Source: Patellaria atrata CBS 101060
Taxonomy: Eukaryota; Ascomycota; Dothideomycetes; Patellariales; Patellariaceae
Direction: 5' to 3'
NCBI GenBank assembly: GCA_010093705.1
Contig: MU006095.1
Coordinates: 1,219,016 to 1,283,015 of the forward strand
Length of the DNA stretch: 64,000 nucleotides
Part shown: positions 47,933-59,477 of the stretch, in pieces
Numbering within the stretch: position 1 is the first letter of the stretch
Layout: each line of letters begins with the position of its first letter
Position numbers and translations under genes: made by a program
Notes under the pieces: model-generated
Databases searched by the model: none
Seen by the model: the letters and a program-made list of their open reading frames with translations, nothing else
Told to the model about the DNA's origin: nothing

Positions 47933-49693
47933 TTATAGAAATCCTATAAGTGTTTCTAACATATCACTCAACATCTGTTCCTCCTCTGTTTTCTCACCTT
48001 CAAACCCATGAAGTTGCTCCTGTACCGTTACCTTTATATCTTTGAGTGACTCGTCACGCTCAGCAAGCAGCGACATGATCCTTTCTCTAGCCCCTCCGTC
48101 TTCAGCCACAAGCCATGCTAGGATTACGTCGATAGTCTGCAGGCAGAATAATCCCGCGTCCAATCGTTGTGAAAACCAGACATCTGCCATGGAAGCCTTT
48201 TGCTCTGCATCTAGATTTGCTCGTTCGCGGCTGATCTGCTGGTCAACGGCAGCAATACGGTTCATATAGTCTCTCCGTAGTTTTATGACCTTCCCAATCT
48301 TTTCGTAATCTTTCTCCATGAACTTTGCAAGCGTCCTGATCCGCGGTGCCGAGTCGCCGGGTAACAAACGCAGAAGAGAGCCGAATATCCCCAAGAGGTG
48401 TTCTGTAACGAAATTATCTTGTTTCTTCATAAACATGCTAAAGAGAGTTTTCAATCCAGCAGCGTCAACGATTTTCTCGCAAACTTCTGCGCCGTGCTGA
48501 CCTCCTGCGGCATGATCTAAGAGACGCAAAGCTCTTGATTTACTCCATTTTGCTTCTCGCAGCATGATGAGAGCTAGCTCAACACCTTCTGCTTCCACAA
48601 ATTTTGACTTTCCACTAGACTCGTCTACCAAGCATGTGAGGGAATCGAACAAATTCTCTGCGAATTCTTCCTCTGCGCTGTCCTTTTCAGGGTCCCGTTT
48701 TCGGTAGGAGCTGAGAAGTTGTAGAAGAATATCAACTGCGTCAAGTTCAAGTATTCGTTGTCGGTTAGGAGAGGATGATTGGAGAAAAATTGCGAGCACT
48801 TCAGCAGCGTATTGCTTGTTTTGCCCAACAGGAGTTTCCTTGAGTTTCGTCCGGTCAAGTAACCATTTTAATACATTACTTTCCTTTACAATCTTTTCCG
48901 ATATCCGCGTTTGTGATCCAAGGTTTTCCAAGATAGAGATAGAATTATAGACTCCACTGCGGTCTTCCTCAATGCTCTCGTCTAACCGTTCGAAATTCTG
49001 CAGCAATAGACTCATGAGGTCGGCTTCCAGCATTACATCCACTATCGAATCCCATTGCTCTTGTTCAGCTTCCACATCCTCATCAGTCAACTCGCTTATT
49101 ATACCAATGGCTGCAATTGCGATATCCGTATTTTCATGCGCCAACAGGGAGACTAGGGAACCGGCAGAACCCAGTTCGGCAAACTCTTTATAGAGTTCTG
49201 GGTGCTCTGAAAGTATAGATAAAGTTTTGATGTCCGCATCCAAATCCCCTTCTGAGTCCATAAACTTCTCTGGCTGTGTCTCATATTTCGCTCGCAATTC
49301 CGCATTTTTGGTGATCTTCTTCTCGAAGTTCAGCGCGGTCTTCCGCAGCCACGCGGACTCAATCTTCTCGTCTGCGTACGGTTCGGATTCCTTCGAATCA
49401 AGAAAGTCCAAAGCAGCAACCGTGCCCTTATCCACGCCGCTGCCGAAGAACCGACCTTCCTCATCTTCATCCGGGCCAAAGTCCTCCTCATCATCTGGTG
49501 GTAGGGCTGGCCCAGCTTCTTGGTCATCGTCGTCTACCTCATCCTGCACTGTAGCCTTTCCCTTTCCTTTCGTGTCACCGTTTAAGCTGAGTTTCACGGA
49601 CTTGTATACTTTGTCTGGGTCGACGAGGGGTTCGAATTTCCGTTTGTGACTTGGGAGATTTGGTTTCTTGAATAGGTCGTCAATACTTGTCAT
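47933..49693 (-). CDS. CTNNBL1: Beta-catenin-like protein 1, spliceosome-associated
   Basis: CTNNBL1 is an armadillo-repeat nuclear protein of the Prp19/CDC5L spliceosomal complex. A single exon encodes 586 residues, close to the human length. The N terminus (MTSIDDLFKKPNLPSHKRKF) is typical. A stretch of Asp/Glu at about 53-80 follows, then the family block VDKGTVAALDFLDSKE and WLRKTALNFEKKI. Armadillo helices run from about 150 to 480 (for example LSILSEHPELYKEFAELG and VDILLQLLSSYRKRDP). The C-terminal helical domain has EKIGKVIKLRRDYMNRI and ADVWFSQRLDAGLFCLQ. Codons for all conserved blocks are intact. The start is 270 bases from that of the divergent F-box gene. Confidence 0.93.
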   Translation of the reverse strand: MTSIDDLFKKPNLPSHKRKFEPLVDPDKVYKSVKLSLNGDTKGKGKATVQDEVDDDDQEAGPALPPDDEEDFGPDEDEEGRFFGSGVDKGTVAALDFLDSKESEPYADEKIESAWLRKTALNFEKKITKNAELRAKYETQPEKFMDSEGDLDADIKTLSILSEHPELYKEFAELGSAGSLVSLLAHENTDIAIAAIGIISELTDEDVEAEQEQWDSIVDVMLEADLMSLLLQNFERLDESIEEDRSGVYNSISILENLGSQTRISEKIVKESNVLKWLLDRTKLKETPVGQNKQYAAEVLAIFLQSSSPNRQRILELDAVDILLQLLSSYRKRDPEKDSAEEEFAENLFDSLTCLVDESSGKSKFVEAEGVELALIMLREAKWSKSRALRLLDHAAGGQHGAEVCEKIVDAAGLKTLFSMFMKKQDNFVTEHLLGIFGSLLRLLPGDSAPRIRTLAKFMEKDYEKIGKVIKLRRDYMNRIAAVDQQISRERANLDAEQKASMADVWFSQRLDAGLFCLQTIDVILAWLVAEDGGARERIMSLLAERDESLKDIKVTVQEQLHGFEGEKTEEEQMLSDMLETLIGFL

Positions 49694-49963
49694 CTTCTCT
49701 AATGCGCTGAAAGAGATACGATTATTAAGGTCCTAGTTATGGGTAATGCGTTGGAAAGTATAAATTGTGGGCTAAAATCGTCAACGTTGGGTTGAAGTAG
49801 GAAACTGCCGATGATCATCCGCCGCAGACTAGTTCTACGCGTCGCGTCTCCCAGTGATTGAGCATTCACCTGTTGAGGGATAGGTAGGGGTTTTAAGAAG
49901 TAGTTGTAGGTCTCAATAAACAAAGTACATAACTTTTCGGGCAAACAATATACAACACTTAAC
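49694..49963. promoter_or_regulatory. Divergent promoter CTNNBL1 / DIA2-like
   Basis: Only 270 bases separate the two start codons, so the promoters must share or overlap this sequence. No named site was recognised. Confidence 0.6.
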
Positions 49964-51930
49964 ATGCCGTCAACGCTTACAGCAAAAGAATTGGAGGAAT
50001 TGGGTAAGTCCTACTATAAGCGGAAGGAATATCAAAAGGCTGTAGACACATTCACGGAGGTATGCAATTGTACGAAAACATGCTGGAATATAATCTCTGA
50101 CAGTTGGTAGGGCCTTCGTGCTCCAAGTGCAACATGGCTTACACTTCTCGACTATCGCTCCGCTGCTTATATGAAGCTTGAGAAGAACGAAAGAGCACTG
50201 GCCGATGGGAAAGAAATGATTAGAGTGGGCAACCAAGACGTCCGAGTGCGTATCATGACTAGATCTCACTTTCTATTCAATTCTTACCGACCTAGGGATA
50301 TCTCCGTGCAGGCAAGGTACTTCAAAAAATGGAGAAATTTGAAACTGCATTGAAGGTCTACGAGTATGGGTTGCGTAAGGTCTCTACAGCGAACACTGAT
50401 TATCAGGTAGGTAAACTGAATATCAATGCACCCACAGTCATCCTCGTTAACTGTTTGAGCAGCTACTTCGAGGTGTCCAGGATAAATTAACAAAACAACT
50501 CTCACCCCCCAAGGCAGTTGACCCGTTGAATGCTTTACCAGCTGAATTGGTAGACATGGTTTTGAGTTATCTTTCATTCAAAAACATTGTGTGAGAAATC
50601 ATGTCTGAATTTATATAATGCACCTTTTGCTGATAAGAAACTAGGAATTGCTTACGGGTTTCAAGAACTTGGAACGGATATCTTGGTTCCATCCCTTCTC
50701 TCTGGTCCAACTTGGACCTCTCTCTTCCACGGAAACCCGTCAAGCTGCAATTCATCCGGAAATGCATCACCCGGTCTCAGGGACGACTTTCGACCGCCGT
50801 CATGTCACGCATAGCAGATGGTGGCACACTGAACACACTTACAAAATGCTGTAAGAATTTACAGACCTTGGAACTGACTGATGGCGGATTAGTGGGTCAA
50901 ACTCTAATTGAAGCTATGAAGCACGCCTCAAACTTGACGACACTCATATTAGGTCAACGAATCCACGTATCAGAAGATACGCTATATCAAATACTGAAGA
51001 ACTGCCCGAGCCTAGTACACGTCGAGGTCCAATCCTTAAAAGGGCCCCTAGATGTTGATTTTCATATGCCCAACATGCAGACTATAAAACTTACATCTGC
51101 AGCACCAGGGAGACAATCTATAGTAAGATTAGAACGCAAATTCTTTATGGGTCTCTCAACTAAGCGCATGATAGGATAGTTTCCTTGACTACATGCCGAA
51201 TATCCGGTGCCTATCATTGATTAACTGGTCCTTATGGGGTCCCAGGCATGTGATAGATCTTGCAAAGCTTTCCAAACTGCAGCATCTAAACCTCGAAAAG
51301 TCTAGCAGTTTGTATTCTTTAACTCTTCCACCTTCTCTTTTGAGCCTGAAGCACACGAAATCCAACGAATTTGTAGCATCGAACAATTCTCGGTGGTCAC
51401 CAGCACAGGCAGATGAACCATTTTTACTTCCACAAATCGAAGAACTTCACTTGGAGCAAGTATACGCAGAGAGAGCTTACGAGGTGTTAGACACCATGCT
51501 CAACGCAGAAGAGAGGCCGGAAGCGCCATTTCCATGGTCCAGTTTACGCACTCTTGCTCTCTGTTCTTTTACGGGTTCAACCGAGAGAGAGAGCGACATA
51601 TCTATTGCATTAGGATGCCCAAGATTAGAGAAGCTCGAGGAACTAGCTTTGATTGATACCCCAACCGTTGATGATGAGCTCGCATCGACCTTACCAGATT
51701 TATTTCCACGTCTGCGAATATTGAATCTTTCAAAGACCAGTATCAGTGGAGTCGCGGTTAAGGTCATTGTTACGAAGTTGCGGGGTCGCCTTACATTCCT
51801 TGGCCTCAATATGTGCCATAGGGTTAGTCCTGACGCTGTCGAGTGGGCAAGGCAACAAGGTATTGAAGTCTCCTTCAAATCAGCAGAAGGAGCGGGTAGA
51901 GGTAAGGGCGGGCGCTTGGTACGGTTTTAA
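49964..51930 (+). CDS. TPR/F-box/LRR protein, DIA2/Pof3-like
   Basis: An SCF ubiquitin-ligase substrate receptor like yeast Dia2 and fission-yeast Pof3, which guard replication forks and genome stability. Six exons (49964-50059, 50111-50245, 50296-50406, 50463-50590, 50645-51122, 51175-51930) give about 567 residues. Tetratricopeptide repeats fill residues 1-110 (GKSYYKRKEYQKAVDTFTE; GYLRAGKVLQKMEKFETAL). The F-box follows at about 135-180 (PLNALPAELVDMVLSYLSF, completed by NCLRVSRTWNGYL across an intron). Leucine-rich repeats fill the rest. Every junction was set so that conserved residues continue: the third exon starts at GGATATCTC, not at the later AG. All five introns are 50-56 bases. 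Confidence 0.87.
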
Positions 51931-52005
51931 AAGTTCTACGAAATGTTATGCTAGGAATACTGTTTACACTTTACAAAATTATGGATTTAATCTGTACACT
52001 TGTCA

Positions 52006-53123
52006 TTACAGTTTGTTATTCTGAGGTTGTGGGACTTTCACCACAACCTTACCCCATGTATTCCTCGCGCCTAAGGCTTTTAATGCTTCCGGAACGCTCT
52101 CTAAACCAGAAAATTCCCGGTCTGTAAACGTGGTACCCTTGTACTTTCCTCTCTCTATCAGCTGGTAAATACCTTCCCAGACTTTAGGGACTGTCTCCGG
52201 CTCCTTTTGCCAGTACATTCCCCAGTGCAATCCAACAACGCTGACGTTCTTTAGTAATACGCGGTTTGTCGCAATTTTTTCGAGCTCCCCACCGGCAAAA
52301 CCTATCACCAGAAGACGTCCATTCCATGCTATACATTTCATCGATGGGCCAACCATTCCGACGGGGTCGTAAACAATGTCTACCCCTCTACCTTTAGGAG
52401 TGAGCTTCTTTACCCGGTCAGGCCAGTCTTTATCTCGATAATTGACAACATAGTCCGCACCAAATGATCGGGCAACATCAAGCTTTTGCTGAGTGCCTGC
52501 TGTCGCGATAACGGTTGCCCCAAATGCTTTTGCAATTTGTACTGCAGCCAAACCAACACCACCTGCAGCTGCGTGGACAAGAACCCAGTCACCTAAAGGT
52601 TTCATGAGTACAGATCAGCGTTTCTTGAGACCATATTAAATACCTTGCTTCACGCCCGCTCTCTGCACCAATCCAGCGTAACTTGTTGGCACAGTGACAT
52701 ATAACCCAGCTGCATCAGTGAAGCTCCAATCCTTAGGCATAGGTCTCAGTTGGTCCTCAAGTGCGGCAATCTTAGTAGCATAACCTCCTTGACGAGCGCC
52801 GAAGACCTTATCTCCCACTCTATATTTTGGGCTTTTACCACTAGATGGGATCTTTTCGATCATCCCCGCGAATTCAGTGCCAGCTATCCAAGGGAGCTTA
52901 GGTTGGTGCTGGTACTTGCCCGCTATTTGGAGTAGATCGAAGAAGTTGGTCGCTGTTGCGTGGATAGCTACAATATATTCATCTTCGGCTGGTACGGGAT
53001 CTGGTATGTCGGATATTATGAGATCATCTGGCTCCTATTCATGTCAACTTTTCAAGTTTCAGACCTCATACTTTGATTGAATTCTCCTACCTTGACAAGC
53101 TCTTTGAGTTGAATGCCCCGCAT
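52006..53123 (-). CDS. Quinone oxidoreductase, medium-chain reductase type
   Basis: An NADPH-dependent quinone or enone reductase of the zinc-free QOR branch (Zta1-like). Exons 53123-53091, 53034-52644 and 52592-52006 give 336 residues. The first exon encodes only MRGIQLKELVK. The GroES-like domain follows (NFFDLLQIAGKYQHQPKLPW, GTEFAGMIEKIP, YRVGDKVFGARQGGYA). The Rossmann domain has VLVHAAAGGVGLAAVQIAK, the AxxGGxG cofactor loop, then FGADYVVNYRDKDW and DIVYDPVGM. No zinc-binding cysteines are present, as expected for QOR. Introns of 56 and 51 bases have good borders. It is divergent with DSK2 across 590 bases. The physiological substrate cannot be read from sequence. Confidence 0.88.
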
Positions 53124-53713
53124 GTTTTTATAAAGAGCAGAGAGGTCCTTCTGAACTTTGTATACAGTTGTTTCTAATGTTATATTTCTACTTATCTAGT
53201 GCTATGAAGACGAGATTCCAACCAAAAACAAATAGAGAGCAAGGAACTTCTAGTGTTAAGGATCAAATAGAACATTTGTACACATAAACCGAGAACTGGA
53301 GATCAAAACGCCCCCTTCAAACGAGTCCCCCACCAGTTGCCTCGGCTCAATTTTACTGTTTTTGTTCGGCTCGTAGTGATAACTTTCGGAGAGCGGAACA
53401 TCTTCCCCCCGATCCTGTTTGCTCTCATCTGGTTTTACCTTACGCCGCGCACCTCCGGCCTTGTAAGCCAAGCATCTCAACTTCGTAAACCTTCTCTCCC
53501 TTCCATTGGACTTAGCCTTGCATTTACAATCTCAACCCTTCCTTTCCTAGGAACTTATACCAGGCAAACAACTAAATCGCCGCAACTTTATCGAAAACAT
53601 CTATTGAACCTTCATCTTTGATCTTCCGCCCGTCCGTGAGGAATAACCTACTTCCTTGGCTTCGATATCGCCCCACCTTCACGAGCTTGCCATCTTCCCT
53701 GTGAACGACAAGA
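53124..53713. promoter_or_regulatory. Divergent promoter QOR / DSK2
   Basis: These 590 bases hold the promoters of both genes. CT-rich leader sequence precedes the DSK2 ATG. I looked for a perfect heat-shock element or proteasome control element and saw none. Confidence 0.5.
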
Positions 53714-55150
53714 ATGTCGGAAGAGAATGTGGATGAGCCTCAAATCACTTTCAACGTCAAGTCTTCAAGCGATGCGAAATACGTTATTACCGCCTCCGCC
53801 AGTTCTACAGTGTCGGATCTGAAAAATACGCTCTCAACATCAGAATACGCAGATATCCCAGTTGAGCGACAACGACTGATCTATTCCGGCCGCGTTCTGA
53901 AAGACCCAGATACCTTAGCAGCTATTAAAATCAAGGATGGCCATACTATTCATTTAGTAAAGGGAGCTGCGAGCAATGCACGCCAAAATCCAGCAAACCA
54001 GAGTTCAAGTACAGGAGCATCAACTGGAGCTTCAAATCCAGCGACAGCCGGCGTTCCCACGAATATCGCAGCAGGTACTGGCAATAATCCTCTCGCTGCT
54101 CTGACTGGGGCTCGACATGCAGGTTTTCATGGCTTGCCAGGTGCAGATATATTCGGACCAGATGGCGGAGTAAGTTTCTGGTGGAACACAATGAATTACA
54201 GTGATGCTGACTGAGTCATGCAGATGGGCCCTCCCCCAGATGCAGACTCCCTTCTACAAATGATGGATAATCCGATGTTCCTGTCACAGATGAACGAAGC
54301 AATGCAGAACCCGGCAATTATCGAGATGATGCGCAACAGCCCTATGATGCGTAACAATCCAGTCGCACAACAGATGTTTGACAATCCGGAGATTAGACGC
54401 ATGATGACAGATCCACAGATGATACGTATGCAGCTACAGATGCAGAGAGCAATGCGTGGTCAAGAAGGTTCCGGTGGAGGATCGGCTTTTCCCGCCCCTG
54501 GAGTGACGGATATGACACCACAACAGGGCACGGCGACAGGCGATGGTACAACAGCGACACCAAATCAACCGGACACCACTGGAAGCACGTCTCCGCCACC
54601 AAATCCGCTTGCAAGTCTTTTTGGTAATACGGGCACAGGAGCTCCAGCGGGCGGAAACCCATTCGCAGCGCTCTTCGGCACTCCCCAAAACAATAACACC
54701 ACCGGCACCCCTACAAATTCTCCACCATCTTACGCTTCCGCAGGCGTCACACCTACCGGCCGAACTACATCCCCTCTAGGACAACAAAACCAACAGAATC
54801 CATTTGCAGGACTGTTCGGTGCGCAGCAAAACACGAACGATCCAATCGCACAGATGACTCGACAAATGATGCAAAACCCGGAAATGATGCGCCAGGCCAT
54901 GCAAATGCTAGGAGGTGGTACTGGTGCTGGTGAACAAGGAGGAGCCAACCCCCTTACTGGTTTGTTCAATCCGTTCGGTGGCGAAACGCCGGCTGCGCCT
55001 GCGGACAACAGACCCCCAGAGGAACGCTACGCGGATCAGTTGAGGCAATTGAATGAGATGGGGTTCTATGAATTCGAGCGTAATGTTCAAGCATTAAGGA
55101 GGAGTGGTGGTAGCGTGCAGGGTGCAGTAGAGTATTTATTAAGCGGATGA
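53714..55150 (+). CDS. DSK2: Ubiquilin-family shuttle protein DSK2
   Basis: DSK2 ferries ubiquitinated proteins to the proteasome: its ubiquitin-like domain binds the proteasome and its UBA domain binds ubiquitin. Exons 53714-54169 and 54224-55150 (54-base intron) give 460 residues. The ubiquitin-like domain covers about 10-82 (ERQRLIYSGRVLKDPDTLA, then IKDGHTIHLVKGA). STI1-type repeats rich in Met and Asn follow (MMDNPMFLSQMNEAMQNP; QQMFDNPEIRRMMTDP), with a second set near MTRQMMQNPEMMRQAMQML. Gln/Asn/Gly/Thr-rich linkers lie between. The UBA domain fills the last 45 residues (LNEMGFYEFERNVQALRRSG). All expected parts are present and in order. Confidence 0.94.
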
Positions 55151-56227
55151 TGAAGTGGGGTCAAGGCATTCGTGAGTTCTTCTCATATTCCAATATCTTG
55201 ATAAATGGATGGGAGTGGAGGGTTCTCTTTGCATCAACACCGCCTCTTCCCCTTGAGGCCTGTCATGCGGGCCTATAATCAGGTTTTCGACTGTTGGGAC
55301 CAGACATCAGGCGAGAGCCGCTCTATTCTACTGATATACGGTATTTTGGCGGTCGGTAACGAGCGAGGTTTGAACGTTCCCATTAGTATTCAAATAGAAT
55401 TATCGAGATACCGCCGCTGGGAAAGGCGGGTTATATGTGTATTCCAATGAATGCTATATGATTCTCTCGGTCTACCCTCAGTCGCGTATTCGGTCATCTG
55501 TGATCCCATATCTGCTCCAATAGATCTGTTGCCTATATGATTGACTCCTACGTATACCAGAGGTCCTTCGTACGTTTCGCACTTTCCTGTACGGTATAGT
55601 CATTACCTCCTCCGTGGTGAGCGTACAGTATACAGTAGAAGAGGGATTTACTACAGGGAAAGGAATATCTAACTTCTCGCATACCTCCATCGCCCATTCA
55701 ATACCCGTCACTCATCAGATACTTTCTTCCTCACTCCCCCTTCCCGCTATACTCACAAAATCCCATTCCATCCCATACCGTCCTATCCTCCCGTCCAACC
55801 CTAGAAAAATATCCCTCATATCCCTCATATCCCTCATATCCCTCATAACCCCCTCATATGCCCCCAATCCATTCTAGGGTTTTTTTTTTACACAAGGGGC
55901 ATGATATATCCTGCTCCTTTCTGCCCAGTGATTGCGGATAGTCCACGCCTCTGGTCTCGGATCTGTAGTCTCGTTTTGGAGGAGTGCGTTGTATCGATCT
56001 GTTATCTCATACACCTACGGTTTATACAGTACAGTACAGTACAGTACAGTGCAATAAACGTCTATCAATCGAACAATACTCAGGGGTTTAAAGTAGGGCT
56101 TACGATATGGAAAGACAAGGTGTAAATATATCCAAATAGAACTGAAATAACTAAATTTAAAGTGACATAACGAAGCATACTAAACATTACAACGGGACGT
56201 GTCCTTTACCAGCGAAGAAGTGCCATA
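55151..56227. other. Convergent gap with short tandem repeats
   Basis: About 1.08 kb between two gene ends. A 9-base unit ATCCCTCAT repeats four times at 55811-55846, and ACAGT repeats five times at 56026-56050. Both are simple satellites. The 9-base repeat gives an open frame (Ser-Leu-Ile repeats) that is not a gene. Confidence 0.6.
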
Positions 56228-57311
56228 TCACAGAGTGATAACCTTCTCACCCTGCTTCGGCGGCCTACAACAAAACAGAATCGAGTCGACCAAACTCGCC
56301 AACCCGGCAACGAAAGGGATGAGCTGACCTGGCGTGCCCATGTCTCCGAACGGTTCGAGATTGTTATACTGAATCGTCATTTCGGCCGTCGCGACGAAGA
56401 AGGGAAACATGATGAGACCGGTGACGGTAGGATACAAAAGTTGCGATGCGAGATTTGAGCGGCCTTCACCGGAGATAGTCTGAAAAGTGAGTTAGTACCT
56501 GGGCCAAGTCTGTAGTTGAAAGAATGCGAGTACATACCCATTCATCGTCATCCAAAATGTCGTTCCACCACCACTTCGAAATCGGTATGACTGCTTTCGT
56601 CAAAGAATTGTATACGGAGAAAAGTACCAAAAACGATGAAAGAGCCGTCAGAGCCGCCATCATTTTCCAATACCAGCCATCGATCGACACTCGAGTAAAA
56701 AACCATGTCACGTTAATCGTGTCCAGTTTGGGTAATTTGGATCGTCCTACGGGCCAGAACCACATAAAAACACCGTTGAACCACAATGAGGTCGCATTGT
56801 AGAGAACCAAGCCGAGAGCGTTCCCTCGAATGCCTGAATTGATGATGCTGGTCCCTACAGTGGTCATATTGGTGCCGAGAATATTGCAGATGACCAGTGT
56901 CTCTGCGGCACTGATATCTTTTTTAATAACCAGTCGGCACCATGCAGCAAGCACGGAGATGAAAATGACTGTCGAAAAGATCATCGGTGGCCCACCTGCT
57001 GGAGAACGGAGTGGCCTGATCATAATGATCATACCTGCGATGGATTGAAGATAAAGTCCAACACGGATGCCGATGCCGTAAGTATCCTGAGCTGCGTCGG
57101 GATTGCCAATTACCCTCCGGGAAACTAGATGTTTCGGTAGAGTCTGTGAGGTATGGCTGAATATGAGAACTGCAGTGAGTCCGATGCAGAAGACAATCGA
57201 TGTGCACATGAACGGCACAAACACATTTCTCCTTGAGGTAGTTTTTTCTTTCTCCAAGCTATATGTAGCTACCGACAATGACCGCTGCCCTGGGTATGCT
57301 TGTAAATCCAT
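56228..57311 (-). CDS. Multi-pass membrane protein, unidentified
   Basis: Two exons (57311-56538, 56479-56228; 58-base intron with GTATGT and TTTTCAG) give about 341 residues. Seven or eight hydrophobic segments are visible, among them FVPFMCTSIVFCIGLTAVLIF, GLYLQSIAGMIIMI, FSTVIFISVLAAW, MAALTALSSFLVLFSV and LYPTVTGLIMFPFFVATAEM. The N-terminal 30 residues are polar and the C terminus is short and basic. The family was not recognised. It resembles uncharacterised fungal membrane proteins in length and layout, without a transporter or receptor motif I can name. The splice junction (DDDEW to TISGEGRSNL) keeps the frame. Confidence 0.75.
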
Positions 57312-59477
57312 GGCTCGTACCCGTTTTGCGAAATGTGACCAGTAGAAAAAAGATCACTGTGTGGACTGATGTAATTTATGTTTTCGATTAATGGCCAACA
57401 TTTGAGTCAAGAGAACTTTATTATATATTTATTTGGCTACATTTGAACAACCACCTCATTTTGTCGAAAGAGCCTCAATCAGGCTGTGGCTGTGGCTGTA
57501 ATTCCGACCCTCATAGGTCTTCTGCAGACTTGGCAATACACGCCACCACGAAATTCGACAAACACCATGAGGCTATGTGAAGCAGAGAAGAAATGACCAA
57601 TCATACAGGCAATACGAGGCCATTAAGCGCATTTTTTTTTCGAAAAAGGTTGCAGAACATGTTTTTGTTGAAGCAAGGCTAAGCGAAAACCATTCGCAGT
57701 CCACTACGGTACACGCAAATGGAATGAAAGCTGAGAAAGAGAAGTCGAGAACTTCGACCGGTTTGACGAATATGGAAGTGATGTTTGTTAAAGGGATCCG
57801 ACTTACCCGTTCTGTTTTATAGCCATATCTATTGAACGTTCAACGCCAGCCACAAAGTGATGGTAAAAATATCCTGACTTGTGTCGTCATCGTCGCTGAA
57901 TAGTTCAACCAAAAACATAATAAGGAGTATACGTTTTCTTCTCAAGCAGCATGCAACCTCGACGGAGGCCGCCGAAAAAAAAGAAGATTATACCTACGAA
58001 ACAGTCTCATGAGACAGAGTAGCACGCGATGTACCTGATAGACATTTGGACTGAAGAGAATAGGGCGCTCAACAACCGACATATTGTAGATATTACCATA
58101 ACGTAATGGAAGGAGGATGCTCTTTGATAATAAGCAGTAAACGATGTTACGAATTGTGAAAGAAATGACTCTGAAGATGGATATGGTCTCATCCTGTTAA
58201 GCGCAACTTCAATCAATAGGAATTTTTAATAAACGACGTGCATTTGTGAGTTCAGTGTTAAATGGCGGAAATGTCGGATTCCGGCAAGATTTCGTAGATT
58301 TTTAGTTCGAATATATATCGAGATGCCTGAAGGTAAGGTGGAGTAGTAAACGGACCCGGGGGGATTTCAGAGTGGAACCTCACTGTGGACGATTACGGAC
58401 CTCTAAAAGGTATGAAATGGCATGGACAAGGTATTTGCACAGTACAGTAGAAGTACTAATGAACCTGTTGGTGTTTCACGGATCCACGTCGCGTTGAGTG
58501 AGTTTGACGGTACTGCGGGTGCAGCTGACTGTGGTCGGGGAGCTAACATGCTGTTTTTGACTGTCATGAGCTGAGCGTCGCGGAGAACCAATTCTCCATT
58601 GCCGGATTAGGGAAACGCGAAGACAAAAAGGAGGCTGCAGGCTAATAACGAAGATGGGAAGAATAAAGAGCGATGAGGTGTATGCTTGGATGGCTTGGTG
58701 CAAGGGAAAAGAACAGGAGCCGCCGGATCAAGGCGAAATGCTGGTTCTAACAATGCTTCCATGGATGCTGCTGAGTGCTGACGAGGGAGGGAACGAGAAA
58801 AGGCAGTCGATGGTGAAAGGGCTCGCACCTCAGACTATAATTGGGCCCGGATCAAGGAATTTTTGTCGCAATGTGCCACCTCGACTCGACCGGCGACAAA
58901 GAGAGAAAACAATCAGAGAGTAGAAGATAATAAATAAGGGAAGTAGAAAGTAAAAGATGAAGATGCATTCTAAGGAAAGAGAGATTCTAGGAAAGAGAGA
59001 TTCTAGGAAAGAGTGGGTTGCACGTGACCCGAGCTCTCTCACTTCATCATGATCTTCCTGCGACAATTCAGAAGTGCTTGGGCGAACCTTAAGGGCTCAA
59101 TAACGGTAAGTCAAACAACAAGCGACTCGCACCAATATGACGGCCAGCCCCAGCTTCAACCTTTTTAATCATGCATCCACCTCACACTTGTCCTCTCCTC
59201 ACCCATTCAACTCCAACTCTTCAACTCACTTCCTCAAAACACCAAAACTCCCATCGCCGCCATCCCCTTCTATCACCCTTACCGCAAACGAGAGATACGC
59301 TCGCGCCCCTTTCACGCTCCACCAACTCACGCTTCGGCCTGACTGACTGACCTTGCACGCCAACGGTCGCTTTGAACGGTCACGACCTCCCTTTCAACCC
59401 ACTTTTACCTCCGAATTTCATTCATCCTCAACACTAGGCATTCACGACGAACAAAACAATCTCGCGATAATTCGTCA
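57312..59477. other. 2.2-kb gap with a 16-base tandem repeat
   Basis: It holds the promoters of two divergent neighbours. A 16-base unit (ATTCTAGGAAAGAGAG) repeats nearly three times at 58967-59013, followed at 59021-59026 by CACGTG. CT-rich leader sequence runs from about 59130 to 59470. Frames here (for example 58654-58923 on the plus strand, 58830-59066 on the minus strand) have no recognisable content. Confidence 0.45.

Noticed and set aside
55614-55877. Frame with Ser-Leu-Ile repeats
   Set aside because: Produced by the ATCCCTCAT satellite at 55811-55846.
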